Positions 46,038-54,629 of a stretch of DNA of 54,629 nt are shown piece after piece; the first letter of the stretch is position 1; each line of letters starts with the position of its first letter. The DNA comes from Parcubacteria group bacterium Greene0714_7 (GTDB taxonomy: Bacteria > Patescibacteriota > Minisyncoccia > Phycocordibacterales > Phycocordibacteraceae). Where the stretch lies: positions 92,283 to 146,911 of the forward strand of contig VMHB01000003.1 of the NCBI GenBank assembly GCA_007378985.1, in the 5' to 3' direction. The notes under the pieces are model-generated. The model was not told the DNA's origin. It did no database searches and saw only the letters and a program-made list of their open reading frames with translations. Made by a program: the position numbers and the translations under genes.

Positions 46038-46967
46038 ATGTCTAAAAAGCTCATTTTTCTCTTCACTCTCGCTATTGTTTTCCTTCCTCTCGTGGCATTT
46101 GCGGTACAGACTCCTGCCGAGCTCTTGAGTGGGAGTGGTGGAGGCTTAGTCCCTCAATGTGAAGGTGCTTTTTGCCGAGCCTGTGACCTCATTGAGCTTT
46201 CTAGTAATGTCATCAATTTTGCTATTGCGTTTTCAGTGATTATCGCCACCTTGATGTTTGCCTACGCAGGCATTCTGTATGTAACCGCTGCCAGCAAGCC
46301 TGACCAAGTAAAGAAAGCACACGGGGTGTTTGTGAATGTGTTTGTTGGCTTATGTGTTGTGCTTACCGCATGGCTTCTGGTAAATATTACCTTCTCGGTG
46401 CTCACCGGAAAAGGTGTATCTATATGGACAGATATTTCATGCGTGGGAAATCCCACTAGTGCAGCTTTTCCTGATGCTCCTGGTGCAGTGCCTGCACGAC
46501 CTTCAGTGACTGGTGGCGGAACTGCAGTTGGTACGCCCATAAGCGTACCCGGAAACTCCCTTACTAACACTGAGGCAATTAGGCGTCTTGAACGTGACGG
46601 CGTATGTGGAGGTACGACAGGAACACCGTGTCTCTCCTCTGCCTCATTGAACGGTATTCAGTCAAGAACTGTTGATCAGGCAATCATTATGCACAATGCT
46701 TGTAGATGTACTTTTACTATTACTTCCGCTACCGACGGTAGACACAGTACCTCAGGGCCTTACAATCACAGAGCGGGCTACAAGCTTGATATTCAGCATA
46801 GAGGTAATCCAGCCCTGGTCAGCTTTGTGCAACGCTTAACTTTCATAGAGCATAAAGCTGACTGGGGTGGCGTAGCTGCTGATATTTATCATGATCGCTG
46901 TGGCAATGTATATGCAATGGAACCGACGATTCTGGACTTACAGGTAACGCAGGTATGTCAATATTAA
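46038..46967 (+). CDS. VirB2/TrbC-like pilin TM module fused to peptidoglycan-hydrolase-like domain
   Basis: Signal peptide, two TM with NFAIAFSVIIATLMFAYAGILYVTAASKPDQVKKAHGVFVNVFVGLCVVLTAWLLVN; C-terminal DGRHSTSGPYNHRAGYKLDIQHRG. Confidence 0.8.
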   Translation: MSKKLIFLFTLAIVFLPLVAFAVQTPAELLSGSGGGLVPQCEGAFCRACDLIELSSNVINFAIAFSVIIATLMFAYAGILYVTAASKPDQVKKAHGVFVNVFVGLCVVLTAWLLVNITFSVLTGKGVSIWTDISCVGNPTSAAFPDAPGAVPARPSVTGGGTAVGTPISVPGNSLTNTEAIRRLERDGVCGGTTGTPCLSSASLNGIQSRTVDQAIIMHNACRCTFTITSATDGRHSTSGPYNHRAGYKLDIQHRGNPALVSFVQRLTFIEHKADWGGVAADIYHDRCGNVYAMEPTILDLQVTQVCQY

Positions 46968-46971
46968 GGAT

Positions 46972-47574
46972 ATGAATCCCCGAAGCACCCTCGTAATCGT
47001 CATTGCCACCCTTCTTCTAATACTCAGTATGGGAGGTGTGGCAATATATATCCTATTTTTCGCTCCAGAGCAGAAAGTGTCCGTATCGCCTGATCCTTTC
47101 TCAAAACTTCTATCATTTTCAGATTCCAAAGGTGACAGTGCCAGACTTCTGTCAGATCAAGGAACACAAGATGACGTAGTTAAGACTGAAGGAACTATTC
47201 CTGTCCGTACATTCAGCGGAGTGATAGAAGTTAGGGATTTCACGAAAGATGCCGATGTCGCAATCGCGACTGGGGGCGATGCATTCTATGTTGCATTTCC
47301 TAAAGAATTTGAGTTTTCTGACGCCGGCCTTGAATACGAATTTGGATATATTCCTGATGAACAACGCATCTACGTATACATTTATAAAGAACCTATTGGT
47401 GAAATACGACGCAAGTCCACTGATAATCTTATGCAGAGGCTTGGCCTTTCTGAAAAAGACATTTGCACTCTTGACATTCTGGTCGTAGCCCCTCGCTGGG
47501 TGAGCGAGTATTATGCGGACAAAAACCTTGGTTTTCCTGGGTGCCCCGGAGCAATCCAATTTCAGGCTGATTGA
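46972..47574 (+). CDS. Hypothetical single-pass membrane protein
   Basis: 200 aa ORF starting 4 nt after the preceding stop codon. Confidence 0.7.
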   Translation: MNPRSTLVIVIATLLLILSMGGVAIYILFFAPEQKVSVSPDPFSKLLSFSDSKGDSARLLSDQGTQDDVVKTEGTIPVRTFSGVIEVRDFTKDADVAIATGGDAFYVAFPKEFEFSDAGLEYEFGYIPDEQRIYVYIYKEPIGEIRRKSTDNLMQRLGLSEKDICTLDILVVAPRWVSEYYADKNLGFPGCPGAIQFQAD

Positions 47575-47615
47575 TCTCTAATCAATTGAAAATAAAACTG
47601 CACTTGAGGCCGGTT

Positions 47616-47984
47616 TTAATGGAGTTGAGGGAGTTGAGGATGTCTTATTCTCTCTCTTTCTGCTGGGGACAATATTTGATGATACAGTGGATTTATGACT
47701 TCAGGGAGGTCAGGACAGTTGTATACTTCTTCAAAGTCCGGAGATTGCCGTCTTCTGAGTGCTTCTCTCGCTCTTCTTTCCACCACTAGGCATTCCCTTA
47801 TCCATCTAGGGGCCTCTGGATCATAACGAGAGTCGTACGCTGGATTTTTCATCCAAGGCGCCCTTACTACAGCCTGCTGCGCCCCTGCCTCAAAAGGGCT
47901 GAGCAATGCGCCAAGAAAGGCTACTCCAGCAAGAAGGGGGTTGGTTTTTGAACGTTCGCCTCTTTCCATATCTACTTTCACCAT
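47616..47984 (-). CDS. Hypothetical protein
   Basis: 122 aa with hydrophobic N-terminus; no recognised family. Confidence 0.5.
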   Translation of the reverse strand: MVKVDMERGERSKTNPLLAGVAFLGALLSPFEAGAQQAVVRAPWMKNPAYDSRYDPEAPRWIRECLVVERRAREALRRRQSPDFEEVYNCPDLPEVINPLYHQILSPAERERIRHPQLPQLH

Positions 47985-48089
47985 ACTCCTCTCTCGGTAG
48001 AGGTCAAGCGTGTCAACTGGACCCTGTGGATTGTTTAGAAATATGGTGACTGTCGGAAGTATGGAACTATGTTTGTTCTCTATTTAATT

Positions 48090-48596
48090 TCAGCGCTCTA
48101 GGAAAAAGAGTCCAACCAAAGGAGCTAGGAGCCACCAGAAGAAAGCTTGGTTTGAGGCAAAGAGTGCTTTTGTTGCGCTATTAAATGTATAAATCTGTTC
48201 TAAAGGAAGAATGTGAATACCGATAGCGAGAAGTGTTCCTGCAACAAGTATAGACATAGCGCCTACTCGAAGAAAGGATCGAGGGGCACTTGCCATAAAG
48301 AATGAAAGGCCCGAAAAAGCCACGAAAGAAAGGAATACAAACAAAAGGTAGAGAGCTATGGCTATGTAATGGTCTTGGAGTAGTGCAGTTTGAAATGGAA
48401 AGAAGAGATATAGAGGAATAGCTGTATAGATTGCAGCAATGAGTGGCATAAGACGATTTCGCCCAAGAAAAAAAGCAAATGCGGCGACAAGTCCTGCAAC
48501 AATTATGAATGGGAGGAAGTCCTGACCAAAGCCAATAATGAAGTTGAGAACTGCGTGAAATCGTGCGCCTATATCTAAATTATTGAGTGTGTTCAT
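48090..48596 (-). CDS. Hypothetical multi-TM membrane protein
   Basis: MNTLNNLDIGARFHAVLNFIIGFGQDFLPFIIVAGLVAAFAFFLGRNR... Confidence 0.7.
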   Translation of the reverse strand: MNTLNNLDIGARFHAVLNFIIGFGQDFLPFIIVAGLVAAFAFFLGRNRLMPLIAAIYTAIPLYLFFPFQTALLQDHYIAIALYLLFVFLSFVAFSGLSFFMASAPRSFLRVGAMSILVAGTLLAIGIHILPLEQIYTFNSATKALFASNQAFFWWLLAPLVGLFFLER

Positions 48597-48621
48597 ACGC
48601 AAAAATCATACCACGCCGAAA

Positions 48622-48700
48622 TCAGCTTCCAGCTGTCAGGTTTTAGGGACTAGGCATTAGGATCTGCAACCTAGAAGCTAGCACCTAGAACCTAGAAGTT
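48622..48700. repeat. CTA-rich degenerate repeat tract
   Basis: cagcttccagctgtcaggttttagggactagg...aacctagaagctagcacctagaacctagaag. Confidence 0.7.
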
Positions 48701-48701
48701 C

Positions 48702-49784
48702 TTAGATTCCTTCTTTCTTCAATTTTTGAAGTAACTCTTTTGCTTCTTTTGAAATCTTTTGTGGAAATTCAACGCGAACACGTATAAGAAGATCGCCTCG
48801 CTTCCCTCTCTCCGTTGGAACACCCTTACCTTTCATGCGAAGAATTTCATCGGTTGATTGTAGTGGGGGCACTGTTACGGTAACCGTGCCATCAAGAGTA
48901 TCGAGTTGGTATTCAGCGCCAATTAACGCGTCTGAAACTTTTACAGGAAGATCGGTGATTAAGTTAAAGCCCTCTTTTCTAAATTTTGCATCAGGTCGTA
49001 CATGTACTTTCACATACAAGTCCCCCGTTGCTCCTCCAGAAATTGCTTCCCCTAAACCTGCCAAACGAATAACTTGTCCGTTATCAATTCCTGCTGGAAT
49101 AACCACTGTAATCTCTTCTTGACGGCGATGCACGCCCGATCCTTTACAGGTGGTGCAAGGTTTCTCAGGTACAACACGCCTCCCACTGCAGGGAGTGCAG
49201 GCTGTCGACACGGAGAATGTTCCAAAAGGAGAACGACGAGATTCAACCACTTGTCCCTTACCATTACAGGTCGGACATGTCTTTGTTTTAGTTTCTGGTT
49301 CTGCTCCTGAACCGGCACACTTAGAGCAAGTACTATCTTTAGTGATGAGCATTCTACGCGTAAGTCCGAAAATTGATTCCTTGAATGAAAGCTCTAAATC
49401 AACCGATATATCTCTGCCACGAGCTTGCCTGCCCTTGCCACCGAAAATATCAGAGAATCCTCCGAATATGTCATTCAAGTCGACATCAAAATCAGCACCT
49501 CCTTGAAATTGTGAGAAATCAAAACCTTCGAATGGAGCTCCTCCTTGGCCTCCTTGAGGTCCCGCGCCACCTGAGAATACTCTTCCGTACGAATCGTATT
49601 CCGCACGCTTTTTATCGTCAGACAGTATGCTGTAGGCCTCACTCACTTCTTTAAACTTCGCCTCATTGCCACCTTTCTTGTCAGGGTGGTGCTGATGTGC
49701 GAGTTTACGAAATGCTTTCTTTATATCCTCTTTTGAGGCTTTTTTGTCGACACCAAGAAGTTGGTAGTAATCTTTTGAAGCCAT
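48702..49784 (-). CDS. dnaJ: Chaperone DnaJ
   Basis: [35 protein letters not shown]; four CxxCxGxG-type zinc repeats. Confidence 0.97.
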   Translation of the reverse strand: MASKDYYQLLGVDKKASKEDIKKAFRKLAHQHHPDKKGGNEAKFKEVSEAYSILSDDKKRAEYDSYGRVFSGGAGPQGGQGGAPFEGFDFSQFQGGADFDVDLNDIFGGFSDIFGGKGRQARGRDISVDLELSFKESIFGLTRRMLITKDSTCSKCAGSGAEPETKTKTCPTCNGKGQVVESRRSPFGTFSVSTACTPCSGRRVVPEKPCTTCKGSGVHRRQEEITVVIPAGIDNGQVIRLAGLGEAISGGATGDLYVKVHVRPDAKFRKEGFNLITDLPVKVSDALIGAEYQLDTLDGTVTVTVPPLQSTDEILRMKGKGVPTERGKRGDLLIRVRVEFPQKISKEAKELLQKLKKEGI

Positions 49785-49788
49785 AAGG

Positions 49789-49895
49789 GTTAGGGTATAG
49801 CGTTTAGTGTTTAGTGTCTAGAGAAGAGAAATTAGTGTTCACAGTATAGCTCTAGGGTATTTCCCTAAACGCTAACCCCTATCCACTAAACCCTC
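49789..49895. repeat. Telomere-like inverted CCCTAAACGC tract
   Basis: gggttagggtatagcgtttagtgtttag ... ttccctaaacgctaacccctatccactaaaccc. Confidence 0.7.
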
Positions 49896-49896
49896 T

Positions 49897-51825
49897 CTAC
49901 ACATCCGTCACTGGTCCTTGAGTAGAAGTGTCCGAAGGAGGAGTATCGGTTGGTGGAGTTTGCTCTCCCTGCGTACTGCTGGGTCCCTGCGGACCCGATG
50001 AAGCATCGTCTGTCTTCTGCTCACCCTGCTGTGACATATACTGCCCGATCTTCTGCATCTCGCTCGAGAGCGCTTGCGTTGCAGTTTGAATGCCGGTTAT
50101 ATCGCCTGTTTCTTTTACCTCTTTCACCTTCGCAACAGCACCAGTGACTCCTTGCTTCACATCGTCTGGTATTTTTGCGCCATGTTCAAGAAGAGCTTTT
50201 TCAGCGGTGTAAATCATTTGATCAGCAAGATTCCTCGTTTCAACAAGCTCTTTTGACTTTTTATCGGTGTCGGCATTCATGTCGGCATCCTTCTTCATCT
50301 TCTCTATGTCAGCATCGGTGAGTCCCGAGCGTGCTTCGATGCGGATAGATTGCTCTTTGTTTGTCGCCTTATCTTTTGCAGTCACTTTGAGAATTCCGTT
50401 TGCATCCACATCGAACGACACTTCAACCTGTGGGAGACCTCGAGGAGCTGGTGGAATACCATCAAGGATAAAGCGCCCTAATGATTTATTATCGTTTGCC
50501 ATCGCTCTTTCTCCTTGAACTACATGGATTTCTACTGATGTTTGGTTATCTGCTGCGGTTGAGAACGACTGCGAGCGCGTTGCTGGGATAGTTGTGTTTT
50601 TTTCAATAAGCTTTGTAGCAACACCTCCCATTGTTTCAATACCGAGAGAAAGTGGAATAACATCAAGAAGAAGTACATCCTTTACATCGCCCTGCATAAT
50701 GCCTGCTTGAATTGCAGCGCCAAGTGCAACAACTTCATCAGGGTTAATACTGCGGTTTGGTTCTTTACCGAAAACATTCTTTACTGCCTCCTGAATAGCA
50801 GGCATACGAGTTTGCCCTCCGACAAGAATGATTTCTTCGATATCAGAAGTCTTAAACTTTGCGGACTCAAGAACTTGTTTAGTGATCTCAATAGAGCGAT
50901 CAATGTATTCTCGTGCAAGCTCTTCAAGTGCTGCACGGCCCATCTTCATAAGAAGATGCTTAGGGCCTGACGCATCTGAAGTAATGAACGGGATGTTAAT
51001 TTCCGTCTCCATGGTGGTGGAGAGTTCATGCTTCGCCTTTTCTGCGGCCTCATCCAAGCGTTGCAGTGCAAGTGAATCCTTAGTGATATCAATCCCGCTC
51101 TCTTTTTTGTATGAATCAGCGATCCATTGAACAATCTTTTGATCAATGTCCCTTCCACCCATGTGTGAATCCCCTCCTGTTGATTTTACTTCAATAACAT
51201 CATCTCCTACCTCGAGTACTGAAACATCAAATGTTCCCCCTCCGAAATCGTAGACAATAATTTGTTCGTTCTTTCTTTTATTGAAGCCGTATGCGAGAGC
51301 TGCAGCGGTTGGTTCATTGATAATTCGCTTCACATCAAGACCGGCAATTTTACCTGCATCTTTGGTAGCTTGTCGCTGTGCATCGTCGAAATATGCAGGA
51401 ACAGTAATAATTGCTTCAGTAATAGTTTCACCGAGCTTTGCTTCAGCGTCCGCTTTTAATTTCTGCAAAATCATTGCTGAAATTTCTTCAGGTCGGTACT
51501 CTTTATCTCCGAGTACTACAGACACACCACCGCCCGAAGCTTCTTTTGTTTTGTAGGAGGCAGTAGAGATGTCCTTCTGAACTGCTTCGTCACCCAGCTT
51601 GTGACCCATGAAGCGCTTTACGCCATATATGGTGTTTGTAGGGTTCGTCACTGCTTGCCTCTTTGCAACGAGCCCAACGAGGCGCTCTCCAGCCTTTGAA
51701 ATAGCCACTACTGAGGGTGTTGTGCGATTTCCTTCTGCATTTTCAATGATGCGTGGCTCACCACCCTCAACAATAGCCATTGCTGAATTTGTAGTTCCGA
51801 GGTCGATGCCGAGTATTTTTCCCAT
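49897..51825 (-). CDS. dnaK: Chaperone DnaK
   Basis: [41 protein letters not shown]... Confidence 0.98.
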   Translation of the reverse strand: MGKILGIDLGTTNSAMAIVEGGEPRIIENAEGNRTTPSVVAISKAGERLVGLVAKRQAVTNPTNTIYGVKRFMGHKLGDEAVQKDISTASYKTKEASGGGVSVVLGDKEYRPEEISAMILQKLKADAEAKLGETITEAIITVPAYFDDAQRQATKDAGKIAGLDVKRIINEPTAAALAYGFNKRKNEQIIVYDFGGGTFDVSVLEVGDDVIEVKSTGGDSHMGGRDIDQKIVQWIADSYKKESGIDITKDSLALQRLDEAAEKAKHELSTTMETEINIPFITSDASGPKHLLMKMGRAALEELAREYIDRSIEITKQVLESAKFKTSDIEEIILVGGQTRMPAIQEAVKNVFGKEPNRSINPDEVVALGAAIQAGIMQGDVKDVLLLDVIPLSLGIETMGGVATKLIEKNTTIPATRSQSFSTAADNQTSVEIHVVQGERAMANDNKSLGRFILDGIPPAPRGLPQVEVSFDVDANGILKVTAKDKATNKEQSIRIEARSGLTDADIEKMKKDADMNADTDKKSKELVETRNLADQMIYTAEKALLEHGAKIPDDVKQGVTGAVAKVKEVKETGDITGIQTATQALSSEMQKIGQYMSQQGEQKTDDASSGPQGPSSTQGEQTPPTDTPPSDTSTQGPVTDV

Positions 51826-51896
51826 AGTGTATGTACGTAAGTTATTAATTTTTTAATATTTTTTTCTAAAAACCTTTGCTTGTCAACTTCTGAACG

Positions 51897-52448
51897 CTAC
51901 CCTTCAAAGTGTCCAACTGCAATGCGTGCTGGGCGGATAATCGTACCATGAAGGGTGTACCCTTTTTGATAGACTTTGGTAACAACATTATCCTCCACCT
52001 GACTTTTTACTGCAACTCTTTCTACAGGTTCATGCTGTACTGGGTCAAATACTTCACCTAAAGGATCGAAAGCGCTCACACCTTCCGCCTTGAGAGCTTT
52101 CATGAGCTGACTGTGTGTATTTTTTATGCCCTCCACCCATGACCCTGATCCTTCTGCGGTACTTATTGCTTGGTCAAAGCTATCAAGTGCAGGGAGCAGA
52201 GCTTCAATGAGAGACTTAGAGGCATCTCGCACTAATATTTGGCGTTCCTCTTCTGCGCGACGACGGATATTTACATAGTCAGCTTTGGCTCTCTGCCACC
52301 CATCCAAGTATTCTTGCTTTTCTTTATTGGAATTTGCAAGCTCTAGGCGTAACTTTTTGTTTTTTTCCGCAAGTTTTTCAGCAGTAGAGCCTTCTCCCTC
52401 TAAGCTTTCATCATCAGATTCAATAACAATATCGTCTTCTTCACTCAT
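51897..52448 (-). CDS. grpE: Nucleotide exchange factor GrpE
   Basis: Coiled coil; LLPALDSFDQAIS..., FDPVQHEPV..., VTKVYQKGYTLHGTIIRPARIAVG. Confidence 0.95.
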   Translation of the reverse strand: MSEEDDIVIESDDESLEGEGSTAEKLAEKNKKLRLELANSNKEKQEYLDGWQRAKADYVNIRRRAEEERQILVRDASKSLIEALLPALDSFDQAISTAEGSGSWVEGIKNTHSQLMKALKAEGVSAFDPLGEVFDPVQHEPVERVAVKSQVEDNVVTKVYQKGYTLHGTIIRPARIAVGHFEG

Positions 52449-52455
52449 GAAGTAG

Positions 52456-52484
52456 ATTATGCGTCAAACAGATACGCAAGTCAA
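52456..52484 (-). promoter_or_regulatory. grpE promoter TTGACT-17-CATAAT
   Basis: -10 ends 7 nt before the grpE ATG. Confidence 0.75.
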
Positions 52485-52582
52485 AAACGACGACTATGCT
52501 GACATACCTCAAAGCAAAAACAATCCTCGTTTCCCCACCCCTTTAGTTAACTAAGGGGTAGAGGTGTGTTTATAAAAAGAAT

Positions 52583-53047
52583 TTAAAAAAGAGAACGGAC
52601 TCTTCTCGTTGCAGCACCAATACGCTTCACACCTACAACAATCAAACCTATACCGATGACGCTGAGAGTTATTGGCAGAACCACTCCAAATGGTATCGGC
52701 GCACCCATGGCAAGAAGTGTATATACTGCGAAGGGGAAATGTAAGCCACCCGCAGCAACAACACCACCCGCCACCACGGCTGTAGCACTCGCCAATAGTT
52801 CAACGATAGCAAGCGTAACTACTTGAGCAGTCTTTCCTAGTCCATGACGAAAATCTCCTTCCTCATTTCGAGCACCATAAGATGTATATCTGCCCTGCTC
52901 TTGACTGCCCACCCTTCTTGAAAGTGTCTGCACTCCAAACTCACCACCTCGCTCAAACAAGGGAATGGACTCCATTCTAGAAGCGGGAGCTCTTTCTGGG
53001 TGCACTTTGAATCCCTGACTTTCAAACCTATAACCTTCAGTGTTCAT
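52583..53047 (-). CDS. Hypothetical membrane protein
   Basis: MNTEGYRFESQGFKVHPERAP...; two C-terminal TM segments. Confidence 0.6.
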   Translation of the reverse strand: MNTEGYRFESQGFKVHPERAPASRMESIPLFERGGEFGVQTLSRRVGSQEQGRYTSYGARNEEGDFRHGLGKTAQVVTLAIVELLASATAVVAGGVVAAGGLHFPFAVYTLLAMGAPIPFGVVLPITLSVIGIGLIVVGVKRIGAATRRVRSLF

Positions 53048-53271
53048 TACTTTTATTAATACACCCACCAAAAGCATTAATCAACCAAGGCATCTCCCCA
53101 CTCTTTATTTATGCGATTTTTTTCCCAAAATTAAGGTGGCGAGCAAAATTGCTAATGCGAGCTCGGAAGCTACCATTTCATTTTTTGAAATCGGTCTATC
53201 AAGCAAGGGAATGGAGGGATGTTCTTTGGTAGTAAATGAACTAATTCCTCTCTCAAACATATTTGACAGTC

Positions 53272-53318
53272 TATCAACAAAAAAACCCGCATTTCGTGTG
53301 CGGGTTTTTTTGTTGATA
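53272..53318. terminator. Intrinsic terminator downstream of rpsI
   Basis: tatcaacaaaaaaacccgc ... gcgggtttttttgttgata, 19-bp stem. Confidence 0.93.
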
Positions 53319-53424
53319 TCTTTTTAACGCTTTACCCTCCTATACCCTGCCTCACAAGTTTCGGCAACGGGTATTTCAGCGTTTGCCTCAGAAGGCAAGC
53401 TGAACCGGAGCAAACTCTAAGCAG

Positions 53425-53817
53425 TTAGCGTTTGCTCCACTGTGCAGCCTTTCTTGCCTTTTTGAGACCTGGTTTTTTACGCTCTTTAGCACGAGGGTCA
53501 CGTTTCAAAAGTCCCAACTTCTTCAAAGGTGTTCGAGATGTTGCATCAAACTCAACTATTGCTCTCGCGATACCATGAGAAAGTGCTACTGCTTGGCCAG
53601 CAATACCACCCCCACGAAGAACTGCGGTTATAGTGAATTTCTTTTCATGATGTGCGAGTGGTGCAACAGAAATACGAACCAATTCTGCGGTGCGGAAATA
53701 TTCTTCAAGGGTCTTTCCGTTCACTGAAACATTTTGTTTTGCAGTTTCAGTAAGACGAACACGCGCAGATGCGGTTTTTCTTCTTCCTATGGTTTCAAGA
53801 TATTTTGCAGTTGCCAT
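53425..53817 (-). CDS. rpsI: 30S ribosomal protein S9
   Basis: LETIGRRKTASARVRL...; GIAGQAVALSHGIARAI; C-terminal LKRDPRAKERKKPGLKKARKAAQWSKR. Confidence 0.97.
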   Translation of the reverse strand: MATAKYLETIGRRKTASARVRLTETAKQNVSVNGKTLEEYFRTAELVRISVAPLAHHEKKFTITAVLRGGGIAGQAVALSHGIARAIVEFDATSRTPLKKLGLLKRDPRAKERKKPGLKKARKAAQWSKR

Positions 53818-53872
53818 ATGAACTAGGGGTTAGGGATTAGGGTATAGCGTTTAGGGAAATAATAAGAAAACA

Positions 53873-54229
53873 TCAATCAGTTATGATTAATCTTTTAAGC
53901 ATACCCGGACGAAGCTTTGTAGCAGGTATCATGCCTTTTATTGCCCGCTTTAGAGCTTCCTTGTATCCGTGGCGCTTAATAACCTCGTCAAGAGTGTCAA
54001 ATTTCAACCCTCCCTGATAACCAGAGAAACGAGCGTAGGTATTATCTTTCAAATGTTTTTCTGAGATTGAAAGCTTTGAAGCATTGATTATGGTGACAGA
54101 AAGCTCTGGAGCAATGTGTCTCGCAAATGCAGTAGAGTGCTTACCCATAAGAATATGAGCAGCCTGTGACGCTACGCGTCCCATCTTTTTTCCTTTAGCA
54201 TCAATAGTGTGTTCGGTGGGCTTGTTCAT
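53873..54229 (-). CDS. rplM: 50S ribosomal protein L13
   Basis: TIDAKGKKMGRVASQAAHILMGKHSTAFARH; MLPxxKL-type GMIPATKLRPGMLKRL. Confidence 0.95.
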   Translation of the reverse strand: MNKPTEHTIDAKGKKMGRVASQAAHILMGKHSTAFARHIAPELSVTIINASKLSISEKHLKDNTYARFSGYQGGLKFDTLDEVIKRHGYKEALKRAIKGMIPATKLRPGMLKRLIITD

Positions 54230-54579
54230 ACAAATTCAATGATGGCGCTCTTTCTTCCGTCTGAGCTTTTTTTAACTACTTTGGTGATGCGCGTATATCC
54301 CCCCTTGCGTCCCTTAAAACGAGGAGCGAGGACTTCTACCAGCTTCTTTGCGACTCTCTCTCTACCTGAAAGCGTTGCAATGAGGTTCCTGCGCGCACTC
54401 ACTGTTCCGCTTTTTGCTTTCGTTACCATACCTTCAACAAACGGTCGGATTTCCTTTGCGCGTGCTTCGGTAGTAACAATACGCTCACGGAGTATAAGCG
54501 CCTCTGCAAGCGAATTAATAAACGCCTTGCGCACATCGCGTTTTCTTCCGAAGGTCCGTCCTTTTTTACCGTGGTTCAT
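54226..54579 (-). CDS. rplQ: 50S ribosomal protein L17
   Basis: MNHGKKGRTFGRKRDVRKAFINSLAEALILRERIVTTEARAKEIRPFVE. Confidence 0.97.
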   Translation of the reverse strand: MNHGKKGRTFGRKRDVRKAFINSLAEALILRERIVTTEARAKEIRPFVEGMVTKAKSGTVSARRNLIATLSGRERVAKKLVEVLAPRFKGRKGGYTRITKVVKKSSDGRKSAIIEFV

Positions 54580-54629
54580 AGTTATGATTTCAAAGAAATA
54601 CCGAAATGTGAGAGAGCTTCTTTTATTTC

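Noticed and set aside
51826-52500. CIRCE/HrcA operator upstream of grpE or dnaK
   Set aside because: No TTAGCACTC-N9-GAGTGCTAA inverted repeat found by eye; only a standard promoter was seen.
1-54629. UGA recoding to Gly (as in Gracilibacteria/Absconditabacteria)
   Set aside because: Clear genes end at TGA (e.g. the TrpR-like gene and the Shedu-like gene) with no in-frame TGA needed in conserved regions.
1-54629. tRNA or rRNA genes
   Set aside because: No TTCRANYC T-arm with a plausible acceptor stem or rRNA signature was recognised by eye; tRNAscan-SE/Infernal would be needed to be definitive.

Overview
This ~54.6 kb window looks like a Patescibacteria/CPR (Parcubacteria-like) chromosome segment: short intergenic gaps, reduced housekeeping set, standard stop-codon usage, CPR-style membrane proteins. 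Recognisable genes include glmS, rplU, recR, dnaB, corA, a ctp-type protease, rplI, rpmA, gltX, murG, ftsW/rodA, mraY, a DD-carboxypeptidase, scpA/scpB, pepA, an archaeal-type aspS, trpS, dnaJ/dnaK/grpE and rpsI/rplM/rplQ. Accessory material includes a truncated Shedu-like (DUF4263) defence gene coupled to an unknown partner, a HicBA-type toxin-antitoxin pair, and a VirB2-like/peptidoglycan-hydrolase-like fusion. The most notable accessory locus is a tightly coupled four-gene operon: amino-acid dehydrogenase, PaaK-like adenylate-forming ligase, ThiF/E1-like enzyme and nitroreductase-like protein. The intergenic DNA is unusually structured. It holds four copies of a 42-bp palindrome with compensatory changes inside a larger directional element, several other 100-170 bp terminal-inverted-repeat elements, CTA-rich telomere-like tracts, and a TrpR-like regulator bracketed by matching operator-like palindromes. 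Many -10 boxes lie only 6-8 nt before start codons, suggesting widespread leaderless transcription. No tRNA, rRNA or CRISPR array was recognised. All calls come from reading the sequence and the ORF track; no database search was run.
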